Source: Cellvibrionaceae bacterium
Lineage (GTDB): Bacteria > Pseudomonadota > Gammaproteobacteria > Pseudomonadales > Cellvibrionaceae
Assembly: GCA_025800365.1 (NCBI GenBank)
Contig: JAOXRT010000284.1
Span: 1 to 64,000, forward strand
Direction of reading: 5' to 3'
DNA length: 64,000 bases
A model generated the notes under the pieces. The model worked only from the letters and a program-made list of their open reading frames with translations. It ran no database searches and was not told the DNA's origin. Positions 63,754-64,000 of this stretch are shown here, piece by piece (within the stretch, counting starts at the first letter, position 1; each line of letters starts with the position of its first letter). Made by a program: the position numbers and the translations under genes.

Positions 63754-64000
63754 ATGAAAACGAGTAAGTTAACCGCTGCAAAATACTTGTCGATCGCTTT
63801 ATTGCTTTCGGCTCTAATAGCCTGCACGCCGCAATACAGTTATCAGGTGGTCCAGGAGATTCCGTCCTATCTTCAAATGAGTAATAAAGTAAATATTACT
63901 CGCCAGCAGCAGTGGCGGCTTAATGCCCACACGCCTTTGTATATCGCTATGGCTAAAAACGATCTTATTCCCCGTACCGAGCTGACTATCACAGAAAGCC
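63754..64000 (+). CDS. Lipoprotein of unknown function (3' truncated by window edge)
   Basis: The frame begins with ATG, preceded by GGGAAGAG, and runs off the window after 82 residues. The signal peptide (MKTSKLTAAKYLSIALLLSA) ends in lipobox LIAC, so it is a lipoprotein; Thr at +2 predicts outer-membrane sorting. The visible part (TPQYSYQVVQEIPSYLQMSN, then a basic Gln-rich segment) matches nothing I recognise. Confidence 0.75.
   Translation, partial: MKTSKLTAAKYLSIALLLSALIACTPQYSYQVVQEIPSYLQMSNKVNITRQQQWRLNAHTPLYIAMAKNDLIPRTELTITES

Overview
The window reads as chromosomal DNA of a free-living, probably marine, aerobic gammaproteobacterium. A Pseudomonas-type isocitrate lyase, a type II secretion operon, a cobalamin-dependent methionine synthase, a two-domain NfuA and many LysR/AraC regulators fit Cellvibrionales or another member of Pseudomonadales in the wide sense. 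This placement is inference from gene content. No rRNA, tRNA, CRISPR array, transposase or phage gene was seen.

Layout. 1-7.2 kb (+) holds a partial acyl-CoA dehydrogenase, isocitrate lyase, an ADP-ribosyltransferase-like protein, a diguanylate cyclase, a LysR regulator and an LpxR-like lipid A deacylase. 7.3-16.1 kb (-) is a type II secretion operon (gspC-D-E-F-H-I-J-K-L). It lacks gspG and gspM and ends in a GspL cut off just after its membrane helix. 16.4-17.8 kb (-) is gdhA. 18.3-50.4 kb (+) is a large co-oriented locus, described next. 50.5-53.7 kb (-) is a bufferin-type copper RiPP operon (YHS protein, BufA precursor, DUF692 BufB, DUF2063 BufC, DoxX). Then come an AraC regulator, metH (-), nfuA (+), an orphan modA with a 60-residue partner (-), a divergent azoR/LysR pair and the start of a lipoprotein gene at the right edge.

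The most unusual part is 18.3-50.4 kb. The left part encodes a TagH/ImpI-like FHA protein, a membrane Ser/Thr kinase with a C-terminal FGE-sulfatase-like domain, and a two-partner secretion pair: an extended TpsB and a roughly 2,900-residue repeat-rich TpsA. After a 497-bp gap with a 23-bp palindrome follow a FAD oxidoreductase fused to two cyclic-nucleotide-binding domains and four [4Fe-4S] motifs, a bis-His di-heme b-type membrane protein, and a decaheme cytochrome whose cytoplasmic N-terminus looks like a degenerate FHA domain. Next are a tandem GlcG/HbpS lipoprotein, a predicted outer-membrane barrel, a decaheme cytochrome fused to LVIVD propeller repeats and a pentaheme c554-like cytochrome. 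A PP2C phosphatase and a tail-anchored double-FHA protein close the locus, followed by a strong terminator. The phospho-signalling parts (FHA, kinase, phosphatase) are those of type VI secretion loci, but no T6SS structural gene is present. My inference is a phospho-threonine- and cyclic-nucleotide-controlled transmembrane electron pathway (cytosol - inner membrane - periplasm - outer membrane) linked to a giant secreted surface fibre. The genes and domains are visible in the sequence; that they form one system is a hypothesis.
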